A stretch of DNA of 64,000 nt from Ferruginibacter sp. (GCA_019638575.1 JAHBTN010000003.1:124001-188000), one strand, 5' to 3'. Positions 1 through 10,553 are shown, numbered from the stretch's first letter. The notes: generated by a model not told the origin, from the letters alone. Made by a program: numbers and translations.

Positions 1-626
1 AGGGGCCCGATGGAGCTGTGTATCCCACTCCAACCATTGGTATGGTTGGCGTACTGGATTCGGTTAATGAAAAAATGACCATGGATTTTAAACAGCAGGA
101 TGATGAAATTTATTTGGTAGGCGTACAACGCAATGATATCAACTCATCCGAATATTTGCATAAAGTGCATGGAGTTGAATATTCACCTTGTCCGCATTTT
201 AACCTTGATGAAGAATTTGAAGTGCAGCACGAAATAAAAAAAATGATAGATAAAAAACTCATCAACTCGGCACACGATGTTAGTGAAGGTGGTTTATTTG
301 TTGCTTTGATAGAAAGCTGTTTTAACCGTAACCTTGGTTTTGAAGTGGAAGCTCACGACGATGCTATAAGAGATGATGCTTATTGGTTTGGCGAAGCACA
401 AAGCCGTGTAGTGGTAACTGTTTCAAAAGAAAACAGGAACGATTTTAATATGCTGCTCGAAAAAATGGAGATGACGGTAACTTATTTAGGAAAAGTATCG
501 GCAGGAAAAATAAAAGTGAATGGCGAAGATTGGGGGCATGTTGCCGACTGGAAAGATAAATATGAAAACGCAATTGCTAATTTACTGGCCGGGCACGAAA
601 GTGAACATGCATTAACAGCATTATAA
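1..626 (+). CDS. purL: Phosphoribosylformylglycinamidine synthase, C-terminal part (5' cut by window edge)
   Basis: This is the end of PurL, which turns formylglycinamide ribonucleotide into its amidine with ATP and glutamine-derived ammonia (purine synthesis, cytoplasm). The frame is open from base 3, so the gene begins outside the window. PurL motifs are visible: YPTPTIGMVG at the start, AHDVSEGGL in the middle, and GEAQSR, which belong to the AIR-synthase-type C-terminal domain. The protein stops soon after that domain with no glutamine amidotransferase domain, so this is the small PurL type that works with separate PurQ and PurS. It is followed by hldD after 6 bases. Confidence 0.9.
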   Translation, partial: GPDGAVYPTPTIGMVGVLDSVNEKMTMDFKQQDDEIYLVGVQRNDINSSEYLHKVHGVEYSPCPHFNLDEEFEVQHEIKKMIDKKLINSAHDVSEGGLFVALIESCFNRNLGFEVEAHDDAIRDDAYWFGEAQSRVVVTVSKENRNDFNMLLEKMEMTVTYLGKVSAGKIKVNGEDWGHVADWKDKYENAIANLLAGHESEHALTAL

Positions 627-632
627 AATATT

Positions 633-1613
633 ATGAATAAGAATTCAAAAATAATTGTAACAGGCGCTGCAGGCTTTATCGGAAGCTGCATGGTTAGCTA
701 TTTAAACCAACTTGGTTTTAACAACCTCATTTTGGTGGATGAATTTGGGCATGAGAACAAAGAGTTGAACCTGCTGCACAAAAAATACCTTATTAAAGTA
801 GAAAGGGAGAATTTTTTTGACTGGGTTTCCCGAGAACTACCTGCTGTAGATTTTGTTTTTCATCTTGGTGCCCGTACCGATACTACCGAATTTGATTATT
901 CGGTACATCAGCACCTGAATGTTGATTACTCAAAAAAAATATGGAACTATTGCACCATCAACCATATCCCGTTGGTATATGCATCATCTGCCGCCACTTA
1001 TGGCGAAGGCGAACATGGTTACAACGATAGTCACGATATTGTGGAAGAGTTGATGCCTTTAAACCCTTATGGTATTTCTAAAAATGAATTTGATAAATGG
1101 GTGTTGCATCAAAAAGATCATCCGCCTTTTTGGGCAGGATTGAAATTTTTTAACGTGTACGGCCCCAATGAATACCACAAAGGCCGTATGGCAAGTGTAA
1201 TTTTTCATTCGTTTAACCAAATAAAAGATTGTGGTAAAGTAAAACTTTTTAAATCGCACAAGGATGGATACAATGATGGCGAGCAACTGCGTGACTTTGT
1301 TTATGTAAAAGATGTGGTAGCGGTTTGCGCCTGGCTGATGGACAACCAACCTGCATCTGCCATTTATAATTTAGGAACCGGTAAAGCCCGTAGTTTCAAC
1401 ACACTTGTAAAATCAACCTTTGCCGGCCTTGATATGGAACCAAATATTGAATTCATTGATATGCCCGAAGATATCAGGGATAAATACCAGTACTTCACCG
1501 AAGCTTGCATGGATAAATTAAGAAACGCAGGTTATACAAAAGAATTTCATTCATTGGAGAATGGTGTAGATGATTATGTTCGTAATTATCTCTCAAAAAA
1601 TATTTTCTATTAA
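633..1613 (+). CDS. hldD: ADP-L-glycero-D-manno-heptose 6-epimerase
   Basis: A 326-residue short-chain dehydrogenase-type epimerase that makes ADP-L-glycero-D-manno-heptose, the heptose donor for the LPS inner core. The NADP-binding glycine motif TGAAGFIG is at residues 10-17, a YASSAATYG segment carries the catalytic Ser/Thr, and Y146-x3-K150 (YGISK) is the SDR catalytic pair. Length matches HldD (about 310-330). It lies 6 bases after purL and 8 bases before proC, so the three are probably one transcript despite unrelated functions. kdsA and a family-9 glycosyltransferase elsewhere in the window belong to the same LPS-core pathway. Confidence 0.88.
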   Translation: MNKNSKIIVTGAAGFIGSCMVSYLNQLGFNNLILVDEFGHENKELNLLHKKYLIKVERENFFDWVSRELPAVDFVFHLGARTDTTEFDYSVHQHLNVDYSKKIWNYCTINHIPLVYASSAATYGEGEHGYNDSHDIVEELMPLNPYGISKNEFDKWVLHQKDHPPFWAGLKFFNVYGPNEYHKGRMASVIFHSFNQIKDCGKVKLFKSHKDGYNDGEQLRDFVYVKDVVAVCAWLMDNQPASAIYNLGTGKARSFNTLVKSTFAGLDMEPNIEFIDMPEDIRDKYQYFTEACMDKLRNAGYTKEFHSLENGVDDYVRNYLSKNIFY

Positions 1614-1621
1614 AAATAATT

Positions 1622-2416
1622 ATGAAAAATAAGATTGCAGTTATTGGCGGCGGAAATTTAGGTTCGGCCATTGCCGAAGGATTGATAAAAAGTAAATTTT
1701 GTAAAGCGGAAGACATCCATATTACAAAACGAAATTCAGCTACATTAAAATCCTTGCAGGCAAAAGGGGTTAAAATAGGTTTAGATAATGCAGCGGCTGT
1801 AAAACAATGCCAGTTGGTGATACTTGCTGTAAAGCCTTACCAGGTTTCGGAAGTGCTTAACAGTTTTAAAAAAGAACTTACCGGCAACCATATACTTGTT
1901 TCGGTTGTTACCGGTGTGTTGATAAAAGATATTGAAGAAACCATCAGGAAGAAACTCCCGGTATGCAGGGCCATGCCTAATACAGCAATAGCAATTAGGG
2001 AAAGTATGACCTGTATAAGTTTTAATAACGCCAGCGAAAAACAAATTGAATATATAAAAGGTTTATTTTCTGTTTTAGGCAAGGTGGCCGTTATTAACGA
2101 AAGCCTGATGGATGCCGCAACCGTATTGGGTGCCTGCGGTACCGCCTATGCCATGCGATACATCAGGGCCAATATACAAGGCGGTATTGAAATTGGTTTT
2201 GATGCGGTAACAGCTAATTTAATTGCAGCACAAACAGTAAAAGGTGCTGCGGATTTATTACTGCAAAAAGGCTCTCATCCCGAGCAGGAAATTGACAAAG
2301 TAACCACACCCAAGGGCTGTACCATTGCCGGGCTTAATGAAATGGAGCACCAGGGTTTCAGTTCATCACTTATAAAAGGCATTGCAACCAGTTACAATAA
2401 GATTGTGAAGGGATAA
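1622..2416 (+). CDS. proC: Pyrroline-5-carboxylate reductase
   Basis: A 264-residue enzyme for the last step of proline synthesis, reduction of 1-pyrroline-5-carboxylate with NAD(P)H. The N-terminal Rossmann motif AVIGGGNLGSAIAEG is clear. MPNTAIAIRESM and the C-terminal TTPKGCTIAGL segment are typical P5CR signatures. Length is usual for the family. It is the last gene of the purL-hldD-proC run; a 352-base non-coding gap follows. Confidence 0.92.
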   Translation: MKNKIAVIGGGNLGSAIAEGLIKSKFCKAEDIHITKRNSATLKSLQAKGVKIGLDNAAAVKQCQLVILAVKPYQVSEVLNSFKKELTGNHILVSVVTGVLIKDIEETIRKKLPVCRAMPNTAIAIRESMTCISFNNASEKQIEYIKGLFSVLGKVAVINESLMDAATVLGACGTAYAMRYIRANIQGGIEIGFDAVTANLIAAQTVKGAADLLLQKGSHPEQEIDKVTTPKGCTIAGLNEMEHQGFSSSLIKGIATSYNKIVKG

Positions 2417-4421
<2,005 letters not shown>

Positions 4422-4424
4422 GCT

Positions 4425-4961
4425 ATGCGTAAACTTTCTATGGATGAACTTAACCGTAAATCGGTTGAAGAATTTAAAAGTTCGGTAAAAACACCTGTTA
4501 TTGCTGTTTTGGAAAACATCCGTAGCGCTTACAATGTTGGCAGTGTTTTTCGTACTGCCGATGCATTCTTACTGCAAGCCATTTATATTACCGGTTTCAC
4601 CTGCACACCACCGCATAAAGAAATTAAAAAAACAGCGCTTGGTGCTGAGGACACAGTTGAATGGAAACATTTTGACAATGCAACAGAAGCAATCAAATCG
4701 TTAAAAGAAAACGGTTATACAGTGTATGCCATTGAGCAGGCGATGAATAGTAAAAAGCTTCATACACTACAAATAAAAAGTAATGAAAAGATTGCCGTTA
4801 TATTTGGAAATGAAGTAACGGGAGTTGAACAGGATACCATTTTACAATGTGATGGATGTATTGAAATACCACAATGGGGCATGAAACATTCTTTAAACAT
4901 TGCTACTGCAGCGGGAGTTGTGCTTTGGGAGATAGTTAGGAAGATAATGTATAATGGATAA
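4425..4961 (+). CDS. TrmH/SpoU-family RNA 2'-O-methyltransferase
   Basis: A 178-residue SPOUT methyltransferase that should methylate a ribose 2'-OH in tRNA or rRNA using S-adenosylmethionine. Motif 1 is ENIRSAYNVGSVFRTAD, motif 2 is IFGNEVTGV, and motif 3 is HSLNIATAAGVVLWE, together forming the trefoil-knot SAM site. There is no extra N-terminal substrate-binding domain, so this is a short form whose target cannot be read from sequence. The last codons run into the low-complexity tract that fills the gap to the next gene. Confidence 0.85.
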   Translation: MRKLSMDELNRKSVEEFKSSVKTPVIAVLENIRSAYNVGSVFRTADAFLLQAIYITGFTCTPPHKEIKKTALGAEDTVEWKHFDNATEAIKSLKENGYTVYAIEQAMNSKKLHTLQIKSNEKIAVIFGNEVTGVEQDTILQCDGCIEIPQWGMKHSLNIATAAGVVLWEIVRKIMYNG

Positions 4962-5095
4962 TGGATAATGTAGAATGTAGAATTATGAATGTTGAATTTT
5001 GAATTATGAATGATGGATTTATAGTTATGAGTTATGAATTTTGATTTTTGAATTTTGAATTATACATTATCAAATATAAATTATACATTAAAAAT
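4944..5095 (+). repeat. Word-like AT-rich low-complexity tract
   Basis: A degenerate, strand-biased tract built from a few words: first ATAATGG repeated, then GAATGTAG, then GAATTATGAAT and TTTTGAATT, then AAATTATACATT twice. It begins in the last codons of the methyltransferase gene, fills the whole gap, and extends into the apparent 5' end of the prenyltransferase gene. It is not a perfect tandem array. Confidence 0.6.
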
Positions 5096-6022
5096 CTGTT
5101 TACAATAAAAAAATATCTTTCGCTTGTAAAATTCTCTCATACAATTTTTGCAATGCCATTTGCATTAATTGGTTTTTTTGTGGGGATAAAAGCTTTGAAG
5201 CGTATTCCACATGTTAAAGTCTTTGAACCCTGGAACTTACCTGTAGCTCAAAAGACAAAATTATTTTTCATGGGCAATGCCTGGGTTTTCATTTTGGTTA
5301 TCTTATGTATGGTATTTGCCCGTTCAGCCGCTATGGCTTTTAACCGCTGGTTAGATAAGAGTTTTGATGCAAAAAACCCACGTACAGCTATCAGGGAAAT
5401 TCCGGCAGGTATCATCAAATCAAACAACGCTTTGTGGTTTGTAATCATCAACAGCGCCCTCTTTATCATCTGTACTTACTTTATAAACAACATTTGTTTT
5501 TACTTATCACCTGTTGCACTTTTTGTAGTGTTGTTTTACAGTTATACAAAACGTTTTACTGCATTATGCCACCTTGTATTAGGCTTAGGATTAAGCCTGG
5601 CGCCTATCGGCGCTTACCTTGCTGTTACAGGTCAATTTGCATTGCTGCCGGTTTTGTTTTCTTTTACCGTTTTATTCTGGGTTAGTGGTTTCGATATTAT
5701 TTATGCACTACAGGATGAAGAGTTCGACAAAGAAAATCAACTACACTCTATACCAGCAATATTGGGTAAACCTAAAGCATTAATGGTTTCAAATTTGTTG
5801 CATATACTTTCTGCTGCCTGCGTTGTTACGGCAGGCTACTATGGCAGTTTTGGATATTTGTACTGGGCCGGTGTTATTTTCTTTATAGCTTTATTAACCT
5901 ATCAGCATTTGTTGGTAAAACCCAACGACCTCAGTAAAGTTGATAAAGCATTTTTTACCACTAATGGCATCGCTTCGGTTGTTTTTGCCATCTTTGTGAT
6001 ATTGGATCTTTTTATAAATTAG
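5048..6022 (+). CDS. UbiA-family polyprenyltransferase (menaquinone-type)
   Basis: A 324-residue multi-pass membrane enzyme that should move a prenyl chain onto an aromatic acceptor in quinone synthesis. The two Asp-rich motifs that bind Mg-diphosphate are clear: N99-x3-D103-x3-D107 followed by NPRT, and D216 ... D223-x3-D227. The family resembles the putative 4-hydroxybenzoate-type group linked to the futalosine menaquinone route (family knowledge; no other pathway gene is in view). The start is uncertain: there is no ATG before residue 36, so TTG at 5048 or CTG at 5096 must be used, and the first 20 or so residues are encoded by low-complexity DNA. Confidence 0.82.
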   Translation: MNFELYIIKYKLYIKNLFTIKKYLSLVKFSHTIFAMPFALIGFFVGIKALKRIPHVKVFEPWNLPVAQKTKLFFMGNAWVFILVILCMVFARSAAMAFNRWLDKSFDAKNPRTAIREIPAGIIKSNNALWFVIINSALFIICTYFINNICFYLSPVALFVVLFYSYTKRFTALCHLVLGLGLSLAPIGAYLAVTGQFALLPVLFSFTVLFWVSGFDIIYALQDEEFDKENQLHSIPAILGKPKALMVSNLLHILSAACVVTAGYYGSFGYLYWAGVIFFIALLTYQHLLVKPNDLSKVDKAFFTTNGIASVVFAIFVILDLFIN

Positions 6023-6035
6023 GAACCAATGGTTT

Positions 6036-6064
6036 AAAGTCAAAAATCAAAAGTCAAAAATAAA
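6036..6064 (+). repeat. Short low-complexity repeat
   Basis: Three imperfect copies of AAGTCAAAAATCAA-like words in the 93-base gap before ruvX, of the same word-repeat type as the tract at 4944-5095. No function can be assigned. Confidence 0.4.
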
Positions 6065-6115
6065 AATACAGGTTATTGTAAAATTGAATGTTGATGTTTA
6101 CTTTCCCATTATAAT

Positions 6116-6529
6116 ATGGCACGAATACTTGCAATAGATTATGGCAGCAAACGTACCGGGCTGGCAGTAACCGATCCGCTGCAAATTATTGCAACAGGAT
6201 TGGAAACGATTGATAGTGCCACACTGATTCCCTGGCTAAAAGACTATTTGCAGAAAGAAGAAGTGGAACTCATCATCATCGGCCTGCCAAAAAACTGGGA
6301 TGAATCGGCTACGCATGCTACACCATTGGTTGAAGCTGCCATCAAAAAAATAAGGAAAGAGTTTCCGAATATGCCCATAAAAACTGTTGATGAACGTTAT
6401 ACTTCAAAAATGGCCAAAGATGCTATGCTGGAAATGGGTATGAAAAAAAAAGACCGCAGGGATAAAAAAAATGTAGATGTAATAGCTGCTACTATCATGC
6501 TACAGGAATATTTACAACCTGGTGCGTAA
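6116..6529 (+). CDS. ruvX: Holliday junction resolvase-like RNase H-fold protein RuvX/YqgF
   Basis: A 137-residue YqgF-family protein with an RNase H fold. Members act as putative Holliday junction resolvases or in pre-16S rRNA 5'-end processing. The acidic residues are in place: D7 in LAIDYGSKRTGLA, the Glu in DERYTS, and the late Asp in KNVDVIAATIML. Length is standard. It is followed after 78 bases by def, which has its own promoter element. Confidence 0.9.
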   Translation: MARILAIDYGSKRTGLAVTDPLQIIATGLETIDSATLIPWLKDYLQKEEVELIIIGLPKNWDESATHATPLVEAAIKKIRKEFPNMPIKTVDERYTSKMAKDAMLEMGMKKKDRRDKKNVDVIAATIMLQEYLQPGA

Positions 6530-6565
6530 AGCAAACACCGGCCTCAAAAAATAATTTAATTAAAC

Positions 6566-6573
6566 TACATTTG
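6566..6573 (+). promoter_or_regulatory. Promoter -7 element of def
   Basis: TACATTTG is an exact TAnnTTTG match 34 bases before the def start codon. No clear -33 TTG is seen. Confidence 0.5.
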
Positions 6574-6607
6574 CAGCAATAGGTATAAATAAAAAGAAAA
6601 TATTTTA

Positions 6608-7186
6608 ATGATACTTCCAATAGTAGCATATGGCACCCCGGTTTTACGCAAAGTTTGCGATGAGATATCACCTGATTACCCGGGGCTGGATAAATTAATA
6701 GCTGATATGTGGGAAACCATGTATGGCAGTAATGGTGTTGGTTTAGCGGCTCCGCAGGTAAATATTCCAATTCGTTTGTTTGTTATGGATAGTAAACAGA
6801 TTTTTGAAAACCAGGATGAAGATGAAAAAGACGAGTACCCCGATGCCCCCGGGTATAAAGGCGTATTCATCAATGCACATGTGGTTGCATTAAATGGAAA
6901 AGAATGGTCGTACAACGAAGGCTGCCTTAGCATTCCCAAAATAAGGGAAGATGTAAACAGGAATGAAGAAGTAACCATTGAATTTGAAGATGAAAATTTT
7001 GTAACACATACCAGAACATTCAATGGCATATCGGCCAGGATAATATTGCACGAATACGACCATATTGAAGGCAAATTATTTATCGACTACATTAAGCCCC
7101 TAAAGCGCAAGTTGATGAAACGGAAACTGGATGATATAACCAAAGGAAAAATTAAGGTTGATTACAGGATGCTTTTTCCTAAATAA
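6608..7186 (+). CDS. def: Peptide deformylase
   Basis: A 192-residue metalloenzyme that removes the formyl group from nascent N-terminal methionines. All three signature motifs are present: GVGLAAPQ at 43-50, EGCLS with metal ligand C106, and H148-E-Y-D-H152 supplying the other two ligands and the catalytic Glu149. An acidic loop (about residues 66-79) between motifs 1 and 2 makes it slightly longer than the Escherichia coli form. Confidence 0.96.
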   Translation: MILPIVAYGTPVLRKVCDEISPDYPGLDKLIADMWETMYGSNGVGLAAPQVNIPIRLFVMDSKQIFENQDEDEKDEYPDAPGYKGVFINAHVVALNGKEWSYNEGCLSIPKIREDVNRNEEVTIEFEDENFVTHTRTFNGISARIILHEYDHIEGKLFIDYIKPLKRKLMKRKLDDITKGKIKVDYRMLFPK

Positions 7187-7213
7187 CTATCAACATATAC
7201 ATACCTGGTATAG

Positions 7214-7221
7214 TAACTTTG
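7214..7221 (+). promoter_or_regulatory. Promoter -7 element, possibly leaderless
   Basis: TAACTTTG (TAnnTTTG) ends only 5 bases before the ATG at 7227. If transcription starts about 4-6 bases after this element, as is usual in the phylum, the mRNA would have almost no leader. Confidence 0.5.
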
Positions 7222-7226
7222 CTGTT

Positions 7227-8156
7227 ATGAAATTAAAAGTTGTAACAGCATTTTTTTGTAGCTGCCTATATTATATATGCCCGGCACAGTTGGCTGGCGA
7301 CAGTACTGTTACAGTAGGTAAAAAAATTATCACGCTTAGCGAAGTGGTGGTAAATAACAAACTGAATGTGCCTGCATTTATTGAAAAAATAAAAAACGAT
7401 ACATCTTTTTATAAAGCTTTCCGCAACCTTCGCATACTGGGTTTTACCGCCATCAATGATATACGTATGAACGATGCCGATGGTAAACCCAAAGCCAGTT
7501 TACACAGCACTACCAAACAAATAAGACGTAATAATTGCCGTACCATGCAAACTTTACAAGAGCAGGTTACCGGCAATATGTACGATGAAAACCATCAATT
7601 CAATTATTATACGGCACAAATGTATGCATCGCTTTTTTTTACCAAAGACAGTGTTTGCGGCGAAGATAATATCGTAAGCGGTACAACTTTCAGCACTAAA
7701 GGCAAAAGCGGGTTAGAAAAAAATAAGGAACAATTAAAAATGTTGTTTTTTAACCCGGGCAGGCGTATCAATGGTTTACCCTTTATGAGTAATAAAACCG
7801 AAATTTATACAGATGACATGGCAGATAAGTACGACATGGCAATTGATTTTGCCGTTCATAATAAAACCAATTGCTATGTATTTACTCAAAAAGTAAAACC
7901 ACAGAGTAAGGATGATGTAGTAATTGACGAGATGATAACCTGGTTTAATGATAAAACTTTTGAAGTAGTAGCCCGTACATACTCACTCAGTTATAGTGCA
8001 GCGGTATACAACTTTAAAGTAACTATGGAAGTTGAAATGACCCATTATGGCGAATACTTAGTGCCGGCATTAATACGTTATGTAGGCAACTGGAAAGTTA
8101 TCTTTAAAAAACGTGAACGTGGCATTTTTACCGCAACCCTTTTTGATTTTAATTAA
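7227..8156 (+). CDS. Exported protein of unknown function
   Basis: I do not recognise a named domain in this 309-residue protein. A signal peptide is clear at the N-terminus (MKLKVVTAFFCSC... ending near PAQLA), so it is exported to the periplasm or outer membrane. The mature part begins with a short beta-like segment (KKIITLSEVVV, as in the regulatory-like segments before Bacteroidota surface proteins), then NVPAFIEKIKNDTSFYKAFRNLR, and is rich in Tyr, Asn and Thr towards the end. The ATG at 7227 gives the signal peptide; an upstream in-frame start at 7158 would place extra residues before it and inside def. The next gene is also exported. Confidence 0.7.
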   Translation: MKLKVVTAFFCSCLYYICPAQLAGDSTVTVGKKIITLSEVVVNNKLNVPAFIEKIKNDTSFYKAFRNLRILGFTAINDIRMNDADGKPKASLHSTTKQIRRNNCRTMQTLQEQVTGNMYDENHQFNYYTAQMYASLFFTKDSVCGEDNIVSGTTFSTKGKSGLEKNKEQLKMLFFNPGRRINGLPFMSNKTEIYTDDMADKYDMAIDFAVHNKTNCYVFTQKVKPQSKDDVVIDEMITWFNDKTFEVVARTYSLSYSAAVYNFKVTMEVEMTHYGEYLVPALIRYVGNWKVIFKKRERGIFTATLFDFN

Positions 8157-8188
8157 TATGGTTTGCAGTTTTTTAACTTTTAGATGCT

Positions 8189-8196
8189 TACATTTA
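8189..8196 (+). promoter_or_regulatory. Putative promoter -7 element, possibly leaderless
   Basis: TACATTTA (TAnnTTTR) ends 4 bases before the ATG at 8201, the same close spacing as at 7214-7221. Confidence 0.35.
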
Positions 8197-8200
8197 AGTT

Positions 8201-9169
8201 ATGAAAATACTTATCCGAAAATTTTGTACGGTTTTATTAATACTCTCCGTATCTAATGTATCGGCCCAAACATTCAAACTAGATTTTAAAACGATAGACA
8301 AATACGTAAAATCATTAGGCCCGCTGGATAGTATGAATGTGGGTACTATCAGCGCAATATTGAGTAAAAAATACAACAATAAAATAGATAAAGCCTATGC
8401 ATTTTATTACTGGATAGCAAATAATATCACTTACGATGTTAAATCGGCAAGGGCTAATAATACATCTAAAAATTCACCAATAGAAGTACTGTTTTACCGC
8501 AAAGCTGTTGGTATTGGTTTTGCATCTCTGTTCCAGGATATGTGCAGCAATGCAAACATACGATGCCTTACAGTTGATGGGTATATAAAAAATAATGTAG
8601 ACGAGATTGGTGAAAAAGGAAATGATATCAACCATAGTTGGGCGGTGGTGCAATTGGGCGAAAGCCCCGACACCTGGTATTATGTTGACCCGGCAATGGG
8701 AAGCGGTTATACTGATGCAGAAATGAAAACTTTTACACCTGCCTATACCGATGCTTATTTTTTTACCGACAAAGAAACTTATAACCTGCAACATTTTCCA
8801 GATAATACCGCCTGGAAACTAGGCTCGGGGCCTAAAAGTAAAAAAGGTTTTTTTAATTTACCGGTATTTAAACATGCTGCTATTGAAATGGGAGTTAAAA
8901 AGATTTCGCCCGACGAAGGATATTTAAAAGTTAAAGCAAATAAATCTGTTGATTTTACCATTACATTAAACAACAATAATGATGTGGTAATTTCAAAAGT
9001 AGAAATTGGTACCGGCGTAAGAAAAAAATATAAAACAAAAGCTGTAGAATTTACTTATACCAAAGGCCTTTTAAGTTTTTCATACACGTTTGAAGAAGAA
9101 GATTCATACCCAATAAGTATTCTTGTTAATGGTAAACAGTTTGCCCTATACCAGGTTGATATAAACTAA
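8201..9169 (+). CDS. Exported transglutaminase-like protein lacking the catalytic cysteine
   Basis: A 322-residue protein with a signal peptide (residues 1-22, ending SVSNVSAQ) and a transglutaminase-like core at about 60-170: AYAFYYWIANNITYD, then FYRKAVGIGFASLFQDMC, then NHSWAVV (H145) and YYVDP (D163). Active members have the cysteine in an R-x-G-V-C-x-G-[YF] motif; here that place is Gly104 (codon GGT), while the His and Asp remain. The rest (about 200-322) looks like a beta-sandwich. It is probably a non-catalytic binding or structural envelope protein (inference). A terminator follows. Confidence 0.75.
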   Translation: MKILIRKFCTVLLILSVSNVSAQTFKLDFKTIDKYVKSLGPLDSMNVGTISAILSKKYNNKIDKAYAFYYWIANNITYDVKSARANNTSKNSPIEVLFYRKAVGIGFASLFQDMCSNANIRCLTVDGYIKNNVDEIGEKGNDINHSWAVVQLGESPDTWYYVDPAMGSGYTDAEMKTFTPAYTDAYFFTDKETYNLQHFPDNTAWKLGSGPKSKKGFFNLPVFKHAAIEMGVKKISPDEGYLKVKANKSVDFTITLNNNNDVVISKVEIGTGVRKKYKTKAVEFTYTKGLLSFSYTFEEEDSYPISILVNGKQFALYQVDIN

Positions 9170-9199
9170 GCTGAGTAACTTAATCCGGATTATTTAAAA

Positions 9200-9231
9200 A
9201 CAAAGCCTCCACAAAATGCAGAGGCTTTTAA
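9200..9231. terminator. Bidirectional terminator
   Basis: Perfect 8-bp stem AAAGCCTC (9202-9209) / GAGGCTTT (9221-9228) with an A-run before and after, between two convergent genes. It can stop transcription from both sides. Confidence 0.8.
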
Positions 9232-9248
9232 AAAAAATCTTTTAACCA

Positions 9249-10520
9249 TTATAATTTATCAATCTCGGCTCTCTTTGCTTCGTATTCACTTGCCTTGGCA
9301 GCATTACCTGAACTTTTATAAGCATGAGAAAGTATTTCACATGCCAGTTTATAGTTCGACTTGTCAGAAAATTTATATTCTTTTAATGCAGCAAGTTGCT
9401 TTACAGCTTCTTCTCCATAAGGTATGGCATCAAGCAAGGCTTGTTTACCCTGTGCTAACAATTCATTTTTACGTTTTACTTCTTCGGGTTTGGTACCTTT
9501 TACCCTTCCAGCCATTTCCTGGCATTCGTAGTTGGTGCTGTATAATAAATTTGCCATCTGCAGGTTAGCTTCAATGGTTGATTTAATGGCAATTGCTTTT
9601 TTAAACAGCTCAGGAATTTTTTTCTTATAAGCATTTATATCTTTTCCTTTTGAATCTGCCGAATTGATAAACCTGTCTATCTCAACAGCATAGTTATAAA
9701 ATACAAGGTAGTTATCAGGTAACTGTTTGGTGAGTTCTTCATACTTATTCAACAGGGTTTCATTTTCTAAACCATCGGTTGCAAAATCAATTTCCAGGCT
9801 TTCCCAGTATTGTTTATCTACCGGGTAAAATTTCTTGGCAGCAGCCAGGTATTTATTAAACAACTCCGAATTTTTCTCTTTTTTATACTTCTGAATCAGG
9901 TCGTCATAAGCGCCTGCATATTTTTCATCGCCCAAACCGGCATCGGCAATCTTTTTATAATAAGCCTGTGCCTCATCTTTTTGCTTCAGTTCATTTGCCA
10001 GCACAGCCAGGTTCCAAACTATATCGGTATCGTGTGCCGAAAATTTAAATCCCTGGTAGCCTACCAGGTTTTTACTGTAAATATAATCATGTATATCAAG
10101 CGCTTTTTTAAACATGTTAAATGATTCCTGGAAATTTTTATCGTTGTATGTTTTGATACCTAATTCATAAAAACCATTATAAGTGTTGTAAACCGTAGCA
10201 TTCGATTCTGCCGTAGCTAATGGTGCAGCAGCATCTAATTCTTCATATTTTTTTATTGCATCAAATGCCCCCTGGTAAAGTGTTGAACTTTCTGCTATTG
10301 GTTTTGTAGCTTCTCTGCCAAGACCGCTATATAATACAGCTTTATAATACCATGCTTCGGCGTTTGCAGCATTTTTTTCTGTTGCCAGGTAACTATCCAT
10401 CAACGGCTTTGCTTTGTCGTATTTCTGTAACAAAACCAGCTTCTTAATATCACCAAAATTCTGGCTAAAACTGTTTATGGCCACTATAATCAGTGTCATT
10501 AATAAAAAATATTTCTTCAT
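9249..10520 (-). CDS. Exported tetratricopeptide-repeat protein
   Basis: A 423-residue protein with a signal peptide (residues 1-19, MKKYFLLMTLIIVAINSFSQ) and several TPR-like helical repeats, for example AEAWYYKAVLYSGLG, YNDKNFQESFNMFKKALDI and DEAQAYYKKIADAG. TPR arrays mediate protein contacts; no enzyme motif is seen. Proteins of this type are common in Bacteroidota as envelope scaffolds, but the partner is unknown. It is transcribed alone, away from dnaG, with a TATCTTTA element upstream at 10546-10553. Confidence 0.78.
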   Translation of the reverse strand: MKKYFLLMTLIIVAINSFSQNFGDIKKLVLLQKYDKAKPLMDSYLATEKNAANAEAWYYKAVLYSGLGREATKPIAESSTLYQGAFDAIKKYEELDAAAPLATAESNATVYNTYNGFYELGIKTYNDKNFQESFNMFKKALDIHDYIYSKNLVGYQGFKFSAHDTDIVWNLAVLANELKQKDEAQAYYKKIADAGLGDEKYAGAYDDLIQKYKKEKNSELFNKYLAAAKKFYPVDKQYWESLEIDFATDGLENETLLNKYEELTKQLPDNYLVFYNYAVEIDRFINSADSKGKDINAYKKKIPELFKKAIAIKSTIEANLQMANLLYSTNYECQEMAGRVKGTKPEEVKRKNELLAQGKQALLDAIPYGEEAVKQLAALKEYKFSDKSNYKLACEILSHAYKSSGNAAKASEYEAKRAEIDKL

Positions 10521-10545
10521 TCTTTTAAATTTTTTGTTTGCGTTA

Positions 10546-10553
10546 TAAAGATA
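10546..10553 (-). promoter_or_regulatory. Putative promoter -7 element of the TPR gene
   Basis: TATCTTTA on the minus strand, one base off TAnnTTTG, 25 bases before the start codon. Confidence 0.3.
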
